A stretch of 64,000 nt of DNA from Patescibacteria group bacterium (GTDB taxonomy: Bacteria > Patescibacteriota > Patescibacteriia > Patescibacteriales > Patescibacteriaceae): NCBI GenBank assembly GCA_030583705.1, contig CP129471.1, forward strand, positions 734,506-798,505. The letters are read 5' to 3'. The notes under the pieces are model-generated. The model was not told where the DNA came from and ran no database searches. It was given only the letters and a program-made list of their open reading frames with translations. This document shows, in pieces, positions 36,944 to 45,048 of this stretch. The number at the start of each line of letters is the position of its first letter. Position 1 is the stretch's first letter. The position numbers were made by a program, and so were the translations under genes.

Positions 36944-37004
36944 ATATTACAACAATTTTTTGGAAAAGTCAATGATTGACTTACCAATCAACCTAATATA
37001 TTAT
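36944..37004. promoter_or_regulatory. Divergent promoters built on a palindrome
   Basis: The palindrome AAGTCAAT-G-ATTGACTT (36966-36982) supplies a TTGACT -35 to each strand. Leftward: 17 bases to TAATAT (36944-36949) for infB. Rightward: 17 bases to TATTAT (36999-37004), overlapping a TATAAT at 37002-37007, for the retron-like RNA. Simultaneous use by two polymerases would be hindered. Confidence 0.7.
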
Positions 37005-37013
37005 AATTAGATA

Positions 37014-37236
37014 GGTCGGGATATCAAAGCCTCAGGTATATCTTAAGTGATACACCGAGTAGGTTAGCTTAAATAGCAAATAAGTATAATTCGGGCGGTT
37101 AGCATCTAGCCGCTTCATAAAAGATGAGTTTTTGTCCGTCTTGAAGACCAAAAGAACAAGACTTAAAGACAAAGACTGAATAAATCGAAATAATAAAGCT
37201 CAACCTTGGAGCCGCCGTTGACGGCTCCTCCCGATT
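37014..37236 (+). ncRNA. Retron-like msr-msd RNA (predicted)
   Basis: A 223-base structured region between promoter and reverse transcriptase. Ends pair: GGTCGGGA (37014-37021) with TCCCGATT (37229-37236), six Watson-Crick and two G-U pairs, as retron a1/a2. An AGC with a candidate branch G at 37029 lies next. Then hairpin 37035-37056 (one mismatch), hairpin 37095-37113 (8 pairs, one G-U), a long interrupted stem 37127-37143 with 37157-37177 (10 plus 6 pairs) as msd-like arm, and hairpin GGAGCCG/CGGCTCC 37208-37228. Pairings are read by eye; retron identity is inferred from these and the RT. Confidence 0.65.
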
Positions 37237-37262
37237 CTTTCTTTAAAAATCAAACCTTAAAA

Positions 37263-38465
37263 ATGGAAAAAATTAATGTTCCGTACAGTGGATTCAAATT
37301 ACTCATGGATCTTACGGAATATAAAGATCCATTTGAGTTAAGGGAAATAATTTCCGAGGCAGAATCAAGTTACACAATCGCCTCAATAAAAAAAAGATCT
37401 GGGGGAATAAGAAAATTATCAATCCCATCAGATGATTTAAAAGAATTCCAAGGAAGATTCTTAAGAATGTTCTTAAGAAGAATTGAAAAAAGAGGACTGT
37501 TGGATGAAGATTTAACCGCCGGTAAAAGCAAGGGGCCAATAGTAAATGCTCATATACATAATTTTTTATACATGGGCAATGTAATTAAGATTGACCTTAA
37601 AGATGCCTATACTTCGGTCAAAGACTCGGTAATAATAGATGCCCTAAGAAGCATCTTGGTAAACGAGGTAAATGAATGTCGAGAACTAGCGAAAAAAAGA
37701 GCTGAGAAAAGAATTTCATTCAAAAACTATCCAAGACCCCCTATACTCTCCAATAGAAAGGTGCCGTGGTTTAGATGGCTTATCAGACAAGAAGGTAAAG
37801 AGTATTTGATCAATACATATATAGAAGACTTCTTATCCGAGTTAAAACCTCTAATTACCAACGAGGGTTGTTTACCACAAGGTCCACCCACTTCTCCTTT
37901 TTTAATGGCTCTGGTACTTACCCATCTTAATGTTATCAATGACATAAAAAGATTCCTTTCTGAGAATACAAAAGGCAAATGCCTTGTAACAATATATGCT
38001 GATGACATTGTTATATCATCAAGTAGCGACCAACGAGACAAGATAAATGAGATAATAGAAATTATTGAGTCAAACGGAATCCTAAAAGTTAATAAGGAAA
38101 AAACAAGGGTATACTCCAAAAAAAGAGGGGGTGCCCTAATAACTGGTTTAAGAGTCAGTGAACAAAATGTCTCCGGAGAAAAGCTTTCTTCTTTGATTAA
38201 CACTATGAAGAAAAAATCTGTCAGGAAAAAAGCTAGACAAAATCTTGAGCAAAATAAATCTTTTAAAGTTAGTTCAGTTGGCTTTCCCAAAAAAATCATA
38301 AAAAAAGTCAGAGGAATAATCAACAGGGCAATTTATGATAAAACTCTTACCAACACAGCAAAAGGCTATATCAGTTTAGCCCGAGGAGTTTATAAAAATC
38401 AGACTATGCCCAACCAACTGAAAAAAGTCATTTCAAAATTTGAAAACAATAAAGCCACCTCTTAA
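37263..38465 (+). CDS. Retron-type reverse transcriptase
   Basis: 400 residues from ATG 37263; the longer TTG start at 37206 would lie in the RNA hairpin. RT motifs: GGIRKLSIPSDDLKEFQ (47-63), retron-type NAHIH (95-99), IDLKDAYTSV (D111; DAY where most have DFF), LPQGPPTSP (204-212), active site YADD (245-248), LKVNKEKTR and the retron VTG-like ITGLRV (293-298). The thumb ends with a basic region. Retron RTs copy their upstream RNA into msDNA and act in phage defence with an effector. The DGR RT signature (QGNxxSQ) is absent. A group of unclassified retron-like RTs is the main alternative. Confidence 0.85.
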   Translation: MEKINVPYSGFKLLMDLTEYKDPFELREIISEAESSYTIASIKKRSGGIRKLSIPSDDLKEFQGRFLRMFLRRIEKRGLLDEDLTAGKSKGPIVNAHIHNFLYMGNVIKIDLKDAYTSVKDSVIIDALRSILVNEVNECRELAKKRAEKRISFKNYPRPPILSNRKVPWFRWLIRQEGKEYLINTYIEDFLSELKPLITNEGCLPQGPPTSPFLMALVLTHLNVINDIKRFLSENTKGKCLVTIYADDIVISSSSDQRDKINEIIEIIESNGILKVNKEKTRVYSKKRGGALITGLRVSEQNVSGEKLSSLINTMKKKSVRKKARQNLEQNKSFKVSSVGFPKKIIKKVRGIINRAIYDKTLTNTAKGYISLARGVYKNQTMPNQLKKVISKFENNKATS

Positions 38466-38491
38466 TAACCAAATAAGGAGGTGGCTATTTT
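38453..38491 (+). terminator. Terminator of the reverse transcriptase gene
   Basis: AGCCACCTC/GAGGTGGCT, a 9-base-pair stem including the last codons, then ATTTTTAT. Confidence 0.85.
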
Positions 38492-38505
38492 TATAACAAA
38501 ATAAA

Positions 38506-38531
38506 AAAGAGTTACCCGAGAGCAACTCTTT
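38506..38531 (-). terminator. Terminator for the 38.6-kb membrane gene
   Basis: AAAGAGTT/AACTCTTT stem with a 10-base loop, followed on the minus strand by TTTTTTAT. Confidence 0.7.
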
Positions 38532-38555
38532 ATAATCAATGCTATTGTTGAATTA

Positions 38556-38885
38556 TCATTCATCGTAAAAACAACTTAACGCTTCGTTATGTTTTTTGTA
38601 TTCTGCCGGATTTGAAGCTATCCAAAGATCTTTTACTATTTTAATCCTTTTATCTAATTTTTCTAAGATAATCCACTTAATTAAAAGCCCCAATACAGCT
38701 ATTGTGAAACTTATAGATGTAATTTGAAAAAACAATTGTGAATCTTGCATACTAGAGCTGGGTAAAAAAAATGAAATAAGGCAAATAGTAAAGGCTACCC
38801 ATGAAACAATGGTAAATGGTAAAGTCTTTCTAAAATAATCTTGCCTAATAGTTTCAATCCACCAAAGATACTCTGTAGTTTTCAT
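38556..38885 (-). CDS. Two-helix membrane protein beside the retron-like RT
   Basis: 109 residues. Two membrane helices (about 21-40 and 50-70: TIVSWVAFTICLISFF and ISFTIAVLGLLIKWIIL), with a cytoplasmic helical tail (EKLDKRIKIVKDLWIASN). No family recognised. It converges on the RT gene. Some retrons (e.g. Ec48) use two-helix membrane effectors, so an effector role is possible but not shown. It is the only complete gene here that ends in TGA. Preceded by GGAA-type Shine-Dalgarno and an inverted repeat over its promoter. Confidence 0.6.
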   Translation of the reverse strand: MKTTEYLWWIETIRQDYFRKTLPFTIVSWVAFTICLISFFLPSSSMQDSQLFFQITSISFTIAVLGLLIKWIILEKLDKRIKIVKDLWIASNPAEYKKHNEALSCFYDE

Positions 38886-38929
38886 TCTTAGTTTCCTTTT
38901 TAAGTTTTATACAAAAATTTGTTTAAAGA

Positions 38930-38970
38930 ACAATACTTTATATTCTTGCATAATTTGTAAGTATTGTCAA
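38930..38970 (-). promoter_or_regulatory. Promoter/operator of the two-helix membrane gene
   Basis: ACAATACTT (38930-38938) and AAGTATTGT (38959-38967) are perfect 9-base arms. The right arm overlaps a minus-strand TTGACA (38965-38970); AAGAAT lies 17 bases after it. A regulator binding the arms would block the promoter. Confidence 0.55.
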
Positions 38971-39083
38971 GGACAAAAATGTTATCTGCTCTTTTTCTTA
39001 TAACTAATCATCTTTATATTAATATTACAAAAAATGATCAATAATTAGGAATAGGCCAAAAGACAACTTAACTGGAGCAACAC

Positions 39084-39112
39084 TTGCATTTAATCATATA
39101 ATCACATATAAT
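39084..39112 (+). promoter_or_regulatory. Promoter of the Fic gene
   Basis: TTGCAT (39084-39089), 17 bases, TATAAT (39107-39112). The spacer and -10 contain two near-tandem copies of ATAATCACAT, a possible binding site. The stretch from 38971 to 39083 shows no gene. Confidence 0.65.
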
Positions 39113-39140
39113 CACATATATAACCTATATTAGTAAATTT

Positions 39141-40205
39141 ATGAAAAACATTACTCAAAAGTTTGATCTCAGGATCAAGAACCCCGAGCCACACATCGTT
39201 ACTCTCTTGGCAGAGATCGATGGTATTAGAGGTGAGTTTAAGTCAGGTTTGCGAATGACTCCGCAAGCCATTACTAGTTTAAAGCGCTCGGTGATTATTA
39301 CTTCTGCCGGTTCGTCCACTCGTATAGAGGGTGCAAAACTAACGGATAAACAGGTTGAGAAAGTCATGCAGGGACTTTCAGTCTCAAAATTTTCCGATCG
39401 TGATTCACAAGAGGTTCAGGGCTATCTTGAAGTACTTCAAAATGTGTTCGACAGCTTTCAGACCTTGCCACTTCGGGAAAGTATGATCACCTCACTTCAT
39501 AATCAGCTTCTTAAATACTCCCGCAAAGACGACACACATCGTGGCGGTTACAAAAAGAAAGAGAACACTGTTGGTGTACTTGGGCCTGATGGTCAAGTCA
39601 CCAAGATAATTTTCGAGACCACCCCCGCCTTTCTTACTGGAAAAGAAATGGGGGAGCTTATTGATTGGACAACGGATGCTTTTGAGAAGAACCGTTTCCA
39701 TCCTTTGCTTCTTATCGCAAATTTTATAATTGAGTTTCTAAAAATCCACCCCTTTGAAGACGGCAATGGGCGTCTTTCACGTGTACTTACAAATCTTTTA
39801 CTACTCCAATCCGGCTATCAGTTTGTGCAATATGTCTCGCACGAACAAATTATAGAACGTCGCAAAGATGAATACTATTTGGCACTTCGCAAATCTCAAG
39901 AAACATTTAAGACCAAACACGATACCATCGTGCCATGGCTTAATTTCTTTTTGTCAGTCGTAAAAGAGCAAGCAACAAAGACTCTCTCATATCTACAAGA
40001 CGAGAAAGTCGAAGATACTCTATCTCCCAAGCAATACCAGGTCTGGAAATATCTCTCCAGTGTAGGTGAGGCCGCTCCAGGTGAGATTGCAAAAACTACC
40101 GGGATCATAACTGTTACGGTCAGTCAAGCACTAGAAAGATTAATCGAGCTTAGACTAATTAAACGGATCGGACGTGGTCGTGGAACACGGTATGTGAAAT
40201 TATAA
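39141..40205 (+). CDS. Fic family AMP-transferase, class II
   Basis: 354 residues. N-terminal Fic_N domain carries the self-inhibitory motif S-x3-E-G (S59 to G64 in SSTRIEG), which blocks ATP until relieved. The catalytic motif HPFEDGNGRLSR (from H203) is intact. The last ~70 residues form a winged helix (SPKQYQVWKYLSSVGEAAPGEIAKTTG in pieces), suggesting DNA binding or autoregulation. Such stand-alone Fic proteins AMPylate cellular proteins; the target is unknown. Base composition looks slightly richer in GC than neighbours, fitting transfer. Confidence 0.92.
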   Translation: MKNITQKFDLRIKNPEPHIVTLLAEIDGIRGEFKSGLRMTPQAITSLKRSVIITSAGSSTRIEGAKLTDKQVEKVMQGLSVSKFSDRDSQEVQGYLEVLQNVFDSFQTLPLRESMITSLHNQLLKYSRKDDTHRGGYKKKENTVGVLGPDGQVTKIIFETTPAFLTGKEMGELIDWTTDAFEKNRFHPLLLIANFIIEFLKIHPFEDGNGRLSRVLTNLLLLQSGYQFVQYVSHEQIIERRKDEYYLALRKSQETFKTKHDTIVPWLNFFLSVVKEQATKTLSYLQDEKVEDTLSPKQYQVWKYLSSVGEAAPGEIAKTTGIITVTVSQALERLIELRLIKRIGRGRGTRYVKL

Positions 40206-40242
40206 TACTCCCACAAAAACAAAAATAAGAATTTATCCTAAA

Positions 40243-41262
40243 TTATTGAGCTGCTTCATAGATTGCTCTAATCTCAATCTCAGATAAAATACTGTCATAA
40301 ATCTGAATATCATCTATCCTACCCTGAAACATTCTTTGTGTTCCATCAACCGTACCTATGTAAGCTGGAACATAACCTCCGCTGTAGGTTGAAGCTATAC
40401 CATCAAATCTAATAGTTCCATTTAAATAAATTTTCATTTCTTTGGTAATTAGATGAGAAGTAATTGCAATATGTTGCCATTGATTAGCAAAAACTGTTGA
40501 TGGTCCGGTAGATAAATAAGAAGCTCCAGTATGAAAGAAAAATGCCCCACTTTGAACTGCCGGATACCTAAAAGTGTTAGAAGGATTATATTGCCCACCC
40601 ACAATATTTCTTAAAGAAGCTACATCTGTCGGGTAAATCCAGGCAGTTAAGGTTACCTCAGTTAGGGTGGGAGCTTGAGCTCCTCCGTGTAAATAATCGT
40701 TAGTACCATTAAAAGAAGCTGCGTAATTACCCACCTTGCCCTGACCATACCTTGGGCCTGAGCCGTACCATAATTTAGTATTACCTCCCACTGTACCAAG
40801 GCTTGTTATGCTAGCTGTTTGTTCCTCAAAATTAAACCAATGAATGGGCTTAAAGTTTCCTCTAGCAGACTGAAGATATGGTCCGTCTTGACTAAGATAA
40901 GTAAATAAAGCATATTCTCCTCCCCCAGAAGCATAACCATATTCCTCGGAATAACCACTACCACCAGACCAAGCTGTTGATGGAACACTGGAAAGATAAA
41001 TATTGTCATTACTGTCTATAAGGGGTTCTCCTACTGTTAAAGATGAAGGGTATTCATTATTGTTAGCATAATAAAGCTCAAGAGAAGTAGACAAAGAACG
41101 AAGATTAGCAAGCCTTTTACTATCCTCGGCTTTAAAGCGACTGCCAGAAAGAGAGATTATAGCTAAGGTAGCTATAATACCAATAATGGCAATAGTTACC
41201 AATAACTCTATTAAAGTAAATCCCGCCCGAACTTGGCGAGACTTGGAATTAAGTAAAAACAT
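40243..41262 (-). CDS. Prepilin-like protein with LamG/concanavalin domain
   Basis: 339 residues. N-terminal prepilin signal RAGFTLIELLVTIAIIGII with Gly before the cleavage site. A short pilin domain with SYYANNNEYPSSL-type region (LELYYANNNEYP) follows. The C-terminal ~200 residues are a LamG-like jelly roll (NYAASFNGTNDYL, VTLTAWIYPTD, WQHIAITSH, MKIYLNGTIRFDG, GRIDDIQIYDSILSEIEI), typical of carbohydrate or protein binding on the surface. Probably an adhesive pseudopilin. Confidence 0.9.
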   Translation of the reverse strand: MFLLNSKSRQVRAGFTLIELLVTIAIIGIIATLAIISLSGSRFKAEDSKRLANLRSLSTSLELYYANNNEYPSSLTVGEPLIDSNDNIYLSSVPSTAWSGGSGYSEEYGYASGGGEYALFTYLSQDGPYLQSARGNFKPIHWFNFEEQTASITSLGTVGGNTKLWYGSGPRYGQGKVGNYAASFNGTNDYLHGGAQAPTLTEVTLTAWIYPTDVASLRNIVGGQYNPSNTFRYPAVQSGAFFFHTGASYLSTGPSTVFANQWQHIAITSHLITKEMKIYLNGTIRFDGIASTYSGGYVPAYIGTVDGTQRMFQGRIDDIQIYDSILSEIEIRAIYEAAQ

Positions 41263-41279
41263 AATTAAAGCTAATATTC

Positions 41280-41852
41280 TTAAACCGTTTCACTACTAGT
41301 AACCGGACCTGTTTGTTGTCCGCTCTTCTTTGCGGCTTCATGTGCTAACTTAATAATTAAATCTCTTATATGATCAGGATGAGGAACTTGTTCAAAATAA
41401 AGCTTGTTCATTTGTCCAGCAGACTGGACTGTAACATCACCGTAACGGAACATGGTTTCCATTATACCATGTGTGTCGGTTGAGACATCTTGTACTCTGG
41501 ATAAATACTGTTCAGAAACCGTTCTGGAAAAAAAACCGTTTTGTTTAACATCAATTATTCTCTGATCAGTGATAAACCAAACATCAAGAATATAGTCTAT
41601 AATCATAAAGAATAAAAAGAGCCAGATAAAAAGCAGATAAGCGCTAATGGCCAAAAGGATAGCTGGCCAAAGCCAAACATGGTTCATAATGCTCGGAAAA
41701 AGATTAATCATCATGTAAACTAAAACCGCCGGTAAAGCTACCAGTATAAAAAACAAACCAACCTTCTTTAAGGCAATAATAGGGTCCCGATGAACAATCA
41801 TCTTAACCTCCTCTTCGGGTAAAACATGGGCTATACGATAAAGTTTTAACAT
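41280..41852 (-). CDS. PH-domain (bPH2-like) membrane protein
   Basis: 190 residues: two membrane helices (about 30-53 and 62-85) then a bacterial PH domain (ILDVWFITDQRIIDVKQNGFFSR in pieces; SRVQDVSTDTHGIMETMFRYGDVTVQSAG). The DxxVxTDQRI pattern is typical of DUF304/YdbS-type domains. Envelope function unknown. It is 3 bases from the next gene. Confidence 0.82.
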   Translation of the reverse strand: MLKLYRIAHVLPEEEVKMIVHRDPIIALKKVGLFFILVALPAVLVYMMINLFPSIMNHVWLWPAILLAISAYLLFIWLFLFFMIIDYILDVWFITDQRIIDVKQNGFFSRTVSEQYLSRVQDVSTDTHGIMETMFRYGDVTVQSAGQMNKLYFEQVPHPDHIRDLIIKLAHEAAKKSGQQTGPVTSSETV

Positions 41853-41855
41853 AAA

Positions 41856-42119
41856 CTAGAAATTTGAAAAATCAGGAGGAGCGGTGTCTATAAAACCACC
41901 AAAAGGTGAGACTATCATGCCCCAATCTACATTCATAAGATAAACAAATGTCAGGTTAAAGATAATACCAGCACCAATTAAATAAATAGTTACCAAAATA
42001 GTCCCTGAACCAACACGTCCATACCTCATTAAATGATAAAACCCGATCAGGCTAGCAATAGCCCAAATCAGGACAAAAAAGAGATAAACAAATAATAAAT
42101 AAGATAGAGAGAAAGTCAT
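41856..42119 (-). CDS. Small two-helix membrane protein, unknown
   Basis: 87 residues with two hydrophobic helices (YLLFVYLFFVLIWAIASLIG and GTILVTIYLIGAGIIFNLTFVY). No family. Likely translated together with the PH-domain gene that starts 3 bases after its stop. Confidence 0.65.
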   Translation of the reverse strand: MTFSLSYLLFVYLFFVLIWAIASLIGFYHLMRYGRVGSGTILVTIYLIGAGIIFNLTFVYLMNVDWGMIVSPFGGFIDTAPPDFSNF

Positions 42120-42240
42120 GTCTTTATTATAATATATGAGGGTTTTTTAGGCAATAAGTGTTTAGATTATAAAATTATGAACCATTATTCTTGTAAAGAA
42201 TAGCTTACAGTAGTAATGAACGGAAAGGGTCTTTTTACTA

Positions 42241-43401
42241 TTAGGAACCTTCTTGTTTATACGGCCGAATAAGCTCATCAATAACTGTATGTTTGGAAAT
42301 AATAGCCAAACTTGATTCCGGATAATTTTTACGCCAGGCTTGAGGGATACTCGCTTTGGCTCTGTCCCATTTGCACTCAAAAAGCTTATATTCCTCACCA
42401 GCTCTATACTCTTCAACATAATCAATTTCCTGACCACTCTTGGTTCTCCAAAAATAATTCTTATAAGAAATATCGCTATACATTTTTTCTTTCATTTTTT
42501 CAGCAATAAAAAAGTTTTCTAATAACACACCACTATCGTTTCGTAATTCGAACGGATTATAATTATCAATTAGAGTATTTCGTATACCAACATCATAAAA
42601 ATATATTTTTTTAAGCTTAGTAACCTCACTGTATTTATTAGTGGCAAGTGGCGAAAGTGTAAAGATGATAAAGGCCTGTTCAAGTAGGCGAATATAAGAT
42701 TCTATTGTTACACTACTTACTGAGAGTTCTTTAGCAAGCTTAAAATATGAAACTTCATTACCTATTTGCAAAGCAAGTAAGCGAAGTAGCTTTGACAGCA
42801 GTTCTGGTTTACGTACTCCCTGGTAGCTCAATAAATCACGATACAGATAATCACTGGCGATTTCAGAAATAATTGCACGTGCCCGCTTAGGTTGTGCAAC
42901 AAGTTCAGGGTAACTTCCATATATCAATCGTTCAGTTAACCGATCACGTAACTCGTGTAGAGAAAAAGTGTTAGCTAGTTCTTTGATTGAAAGTGGAAAA
43001 AGATAATATTTTATGTTTCGTCCAGTTAAGGGTTCATTAATCGTATTAGCTAACTCAAAGGAGCTTGAACCAGTGGCAATAATTTGAATATCCGGATAAT
43101 TATCAGCTAGAATTTTTAAGGTTAAGCCGATATTTTCCACTCTCTGTGCTTCATCCAAAATAAATAGATTTCCCTCACCAAGATACTGACGCAAGGCCTC
43201 GGCTGACTTTGGAGCTAAGCTCTGCGCAACCGCTGGATTATCGCACGACAAATAAACCCCGTTATGTTTTTTAAGGATTTCCCTGCATAACGTAGTTTTT
43301 CCCACTTGTCTGGGGCCATAGATAATAATAACCTTGCCAAAAAAGAGGTTTTTTAATATTGGTTCTAGATTTTTTCGTTGAAAAATAAGGGTATTATGCA
43401 T
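42241..43401 (-). CDS. AAA_14/DUF4143 ATPase
   Basis: 386 residues. Walker A GPRQVGKT (29-36), Walker B LFILDEAQRV, sensor IIATGSSSFEL, then the C-terminal DUF4143 domain (YSEVTKLKKIYFYDVGIRN in pieces; NYFWRTKSGQEIDYVEEYRAGEEYKLFECKW ends with a PD-(D/E)XK-like D...E-K). Widespread in archaea and bacteria, often mobile-like and patchy; function unknown. A 19-base palindrome lies just upstream. Confidence 0.88.
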   Translation of the reverse strand: MHNTLIFQRKNLEPILKNLFFGKVIIIYGPRQVGKTTLCREILKKHNGVYLSCDNPAVAQSLAPKSAEALRQYLGEGNLFILDEAQRVENIGLTLKILADNYPDIQIIATGSSSFELANTINEPLTGRNIKYYLFPLSIKELANTFSLHELRDRLTERLIYGSYPELVAQPKRARAIISEIASDYLYRDLLSYQGVRKPELLSKLLRLLALQIGNEVSYFKLAKELSVSSVTIESYIRLLEQAFIIFTLSPLATNKYSEVTKLKKIYFYDVGIRNTLIDNYNPFELRNDSGVLLENFFIAEKMKEKMYSDISYKNYFWRTKSGQEIDYVEEYRAGEEYKLFECKWDRAKASIPQAWRKNYPESSLAIISKHTVIDELIRPYKQEGS

Positions 43402-43420
43402 AAATTTAAGTTTTTTAATT

Positions 43421-43439
43421 ATACTATAAATTATAGTAT
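43421..43439. promoter_or_regulatory. Palindrome upstream of the DUF4143 ATPase gene
   Basis: ATACTATAA-A-TTATAGTAT, a perfect 19-base palindrome centred about 29 bases before the start codon, with TATAAT/TAGTAT -10-like boxes in it. A plausible autoregulatory operator. Confidence 0.5.
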
Positions 43440-43504
43440 CATTTTTTTAATTATAATGCAAATACTGAGAAAATATCAACTAATTTAATCATTTATATCT
43501 AGAA

Positions 43505-44509
43505 TTAATTATCGTCCTCCTTTTCCTTAAAATGTTCATAGGCTCTGGGGGTTACTTGTCTGCCTCTCGGGGTTCTTTCCAGAAAACCTAGACGGATAAG
43601 GTATGGTTCATATACTTCTTCAATGGTGGCTATATCTTCCCCAATAGCTGCGGCAATCGTGGAAAGTCCCACCGGTCCACCTGAGAAATTATCCATAATG
43701 GTTTTAAGTATTTTTCTATCTAACTTATCCAACCCAACTTCATCAACCTCTAAAAGTGCCATAGCTTCTTCAGATAGACTCTCGGTAATCTTCCCCTCAC
43801 CCTTAACCTCACAATAATCCCTAACTCTTCTTAAAAGACGATTAGCAATTCTCGGGGTACGCCTTGAACGATTAGCCAACAATTTCCCGGACTGATTCTC
43901 CAGTCCCACACCTAAAATTCTGGCGCTCCTTTCCAGTATTTTTTCCAAATCTTCAACTTCATAAAAATCCAGATGATAAGTCATACCAAAACGATCTCGC
44001 AAGGGTGAGGATAAAAGACTGGCCTTGGTAGTTGCCCCGATAATCGTAAAACGAGGTAGATCAAGTCTAAGCATCTTAGCTGAAGGACCTTTACCGATTA
44101 CAATATCTAAGGCATAATCTTCCATCGCCGGATAAAGCACTTCTTCAATTAATCTCGGTAAGCGATGTATCTCATCAATAAAAAGAATATCTCCTGGCTG
44201 GAGGTTGGTTAAAATGGCAGCTAAATCTCCAGCTTTTTCCAAAGCCGGTCCTGAAGTAACTCTAATTTGCGCACCTAACTCTTTAGCTACAATATGAGCC
44301 AAAGTTGTCTTACCCAAACCGGGAGGACCATATAAAAGAACATGATCTATGGGCTCACCCCGAGCCTTAGCTGCTTTAATTAAAATTTCCAAATTAGCTT
44401 TAACTCTTTCTTGTCCAACATAATCTTCCAAACTACGCGGACGCAAACCCACCTCAGCCGAGGCTTCGTCGTTCTCTGTCGTTAAACGAGGGTCAATGGG
44501 TTTAGACAT
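43505..44509 (-). CDS. ruvB: Holliday junction branch-migration helicase RuvB
   Basis: 334 residues, full length. [19 protein letters not shown], Walker [10 protein letters not shown], Walker [11 protein letters not shown], sensor [18 protein letters not shown] and the C-terminal winged helix ([18 protein letters not shown]). Drives branch migration with RuvA; ruvA and ruvC are not in this window. Confidence 0.97.
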   Translation of the reverse strand: MSKPIDPRLTTENDEASAEVGLRPRSLEDYVGQERVKANLEILIKAAKARGEPIDHVLLYGPPGLGKTTLAHIVAKELGAQIRVTSGPALEKAGDLAAILTNLQPGDILFIDEIHRLPRLIEEVLYPAMEDYALDIVIGKGPSAKMLRLDLPRFTIIGATTKASLLSSPLRDRFGMTYHLDFYEVEDLEKILERSARILGVGLENQSGKLLANRSRRTPRIANRLLRRVRDYCEVKGEGKITESLSEEAMALLEVDEVGLDKLDRKILKTIMDNFSGGPVGLSTIAAAIGEDIATIEEVYEPYLIRLGFLERTPRGRQVTPRAYEHFKEKEDDN

Positions 44510-44525
44510 AGGAAATACTTAAAGA

Positions 44526-44990
44526 TTAATAAAAGATAAGGTAAAGGAGAAGAATGGCGGAATAGCCGAATAACAAAAACCATTTATTAGACCAACCGAT
44601 ACCGGAAAAATGAAATTTAGATAAAGGCCAAATGATCGGGGTAGGAAAAGCTTTGCCGGAATGAGTAAAGATATCTATTAAAATATGCAATCCCCAACCG
44701 CACCAAGCTAAAGCTAACCAATCTAAAGAAAAAAGTTTAAATAAGATAAAGATAACCAACCAAACTAATAGGCTATGCGAAATATTATACAGCTTAAAAA
44801 CAAAGGGCGGGAAAATGGATTGTGGAGGTTTTTTAAAAAATAAAATCTTATGTAAAAAAGCACTATTAAACATGCCACCAAAACTAACCAAATCCGGCAA
44901 GATGCCGAATAAAATTGTAACTGTTCTTTGGGTAGTTGGCATATCTTTAAAAACCAAATTGGTTAAAAGAATATGAGAAATCATGTCCAT
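44526..44990 (-). CDS. YdjM-like membrane metal-dependent hydrolase
   Basis: 154 residues with about four hydrophobic helices and the PF04307-type residues: an early His (MISHILL), GILPDL, NISHSLLVW and HILIDIFTHSG. Predicted membrane-bound metal-dependent hydrolase of unknown substrate; E. coli YdjM is LexA-regulated. Stop lies 16 bases before ruvB. Confidence 0.75.
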   Translation of the reverse strand: MDMISHILLTNLVFKDMPTTQRTVTILFGILPDLVSFGGMFNSAFLHKILFFKKPPQSIFPPFVFKLYNISHSLLVWLVIFILFKLFSLDWLALAWCGWGLHILIDIFTHSGKAFPTPIIWPLSKFHFSGIGWSNKWFLLFGYSAILLLYLIFY

Positions 44991-45048
44991 AAAGAAAATT
45001 TGAGATAAATATTTAACTTACAACAATCTTAGAATCTAAAATCAAAGA

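Noticed and set aside
35322-36944. Plus-strand frames opposite infB
   Set aside because: They are antisense shadows of the IF-2 coding frame with Ser/Pro-rich composition and no known domain.
37206-37262. TTG at 37206 as the RT start
   Set aside because: It lies within the final hairpin and a2 pairing segment of the retron-like RNA; ATG 37263 starts the protein directly after it.
37263-38465. The reverse transcriptase as the missing DGR RT
   Set aside because: Its motif is LPQGPPTSP rather than the QGNxxSQ of DGR RTs, it has retron-type NAxxH and ITG motifs, and it lies 30 kb from the TR next to its own structured RNA.
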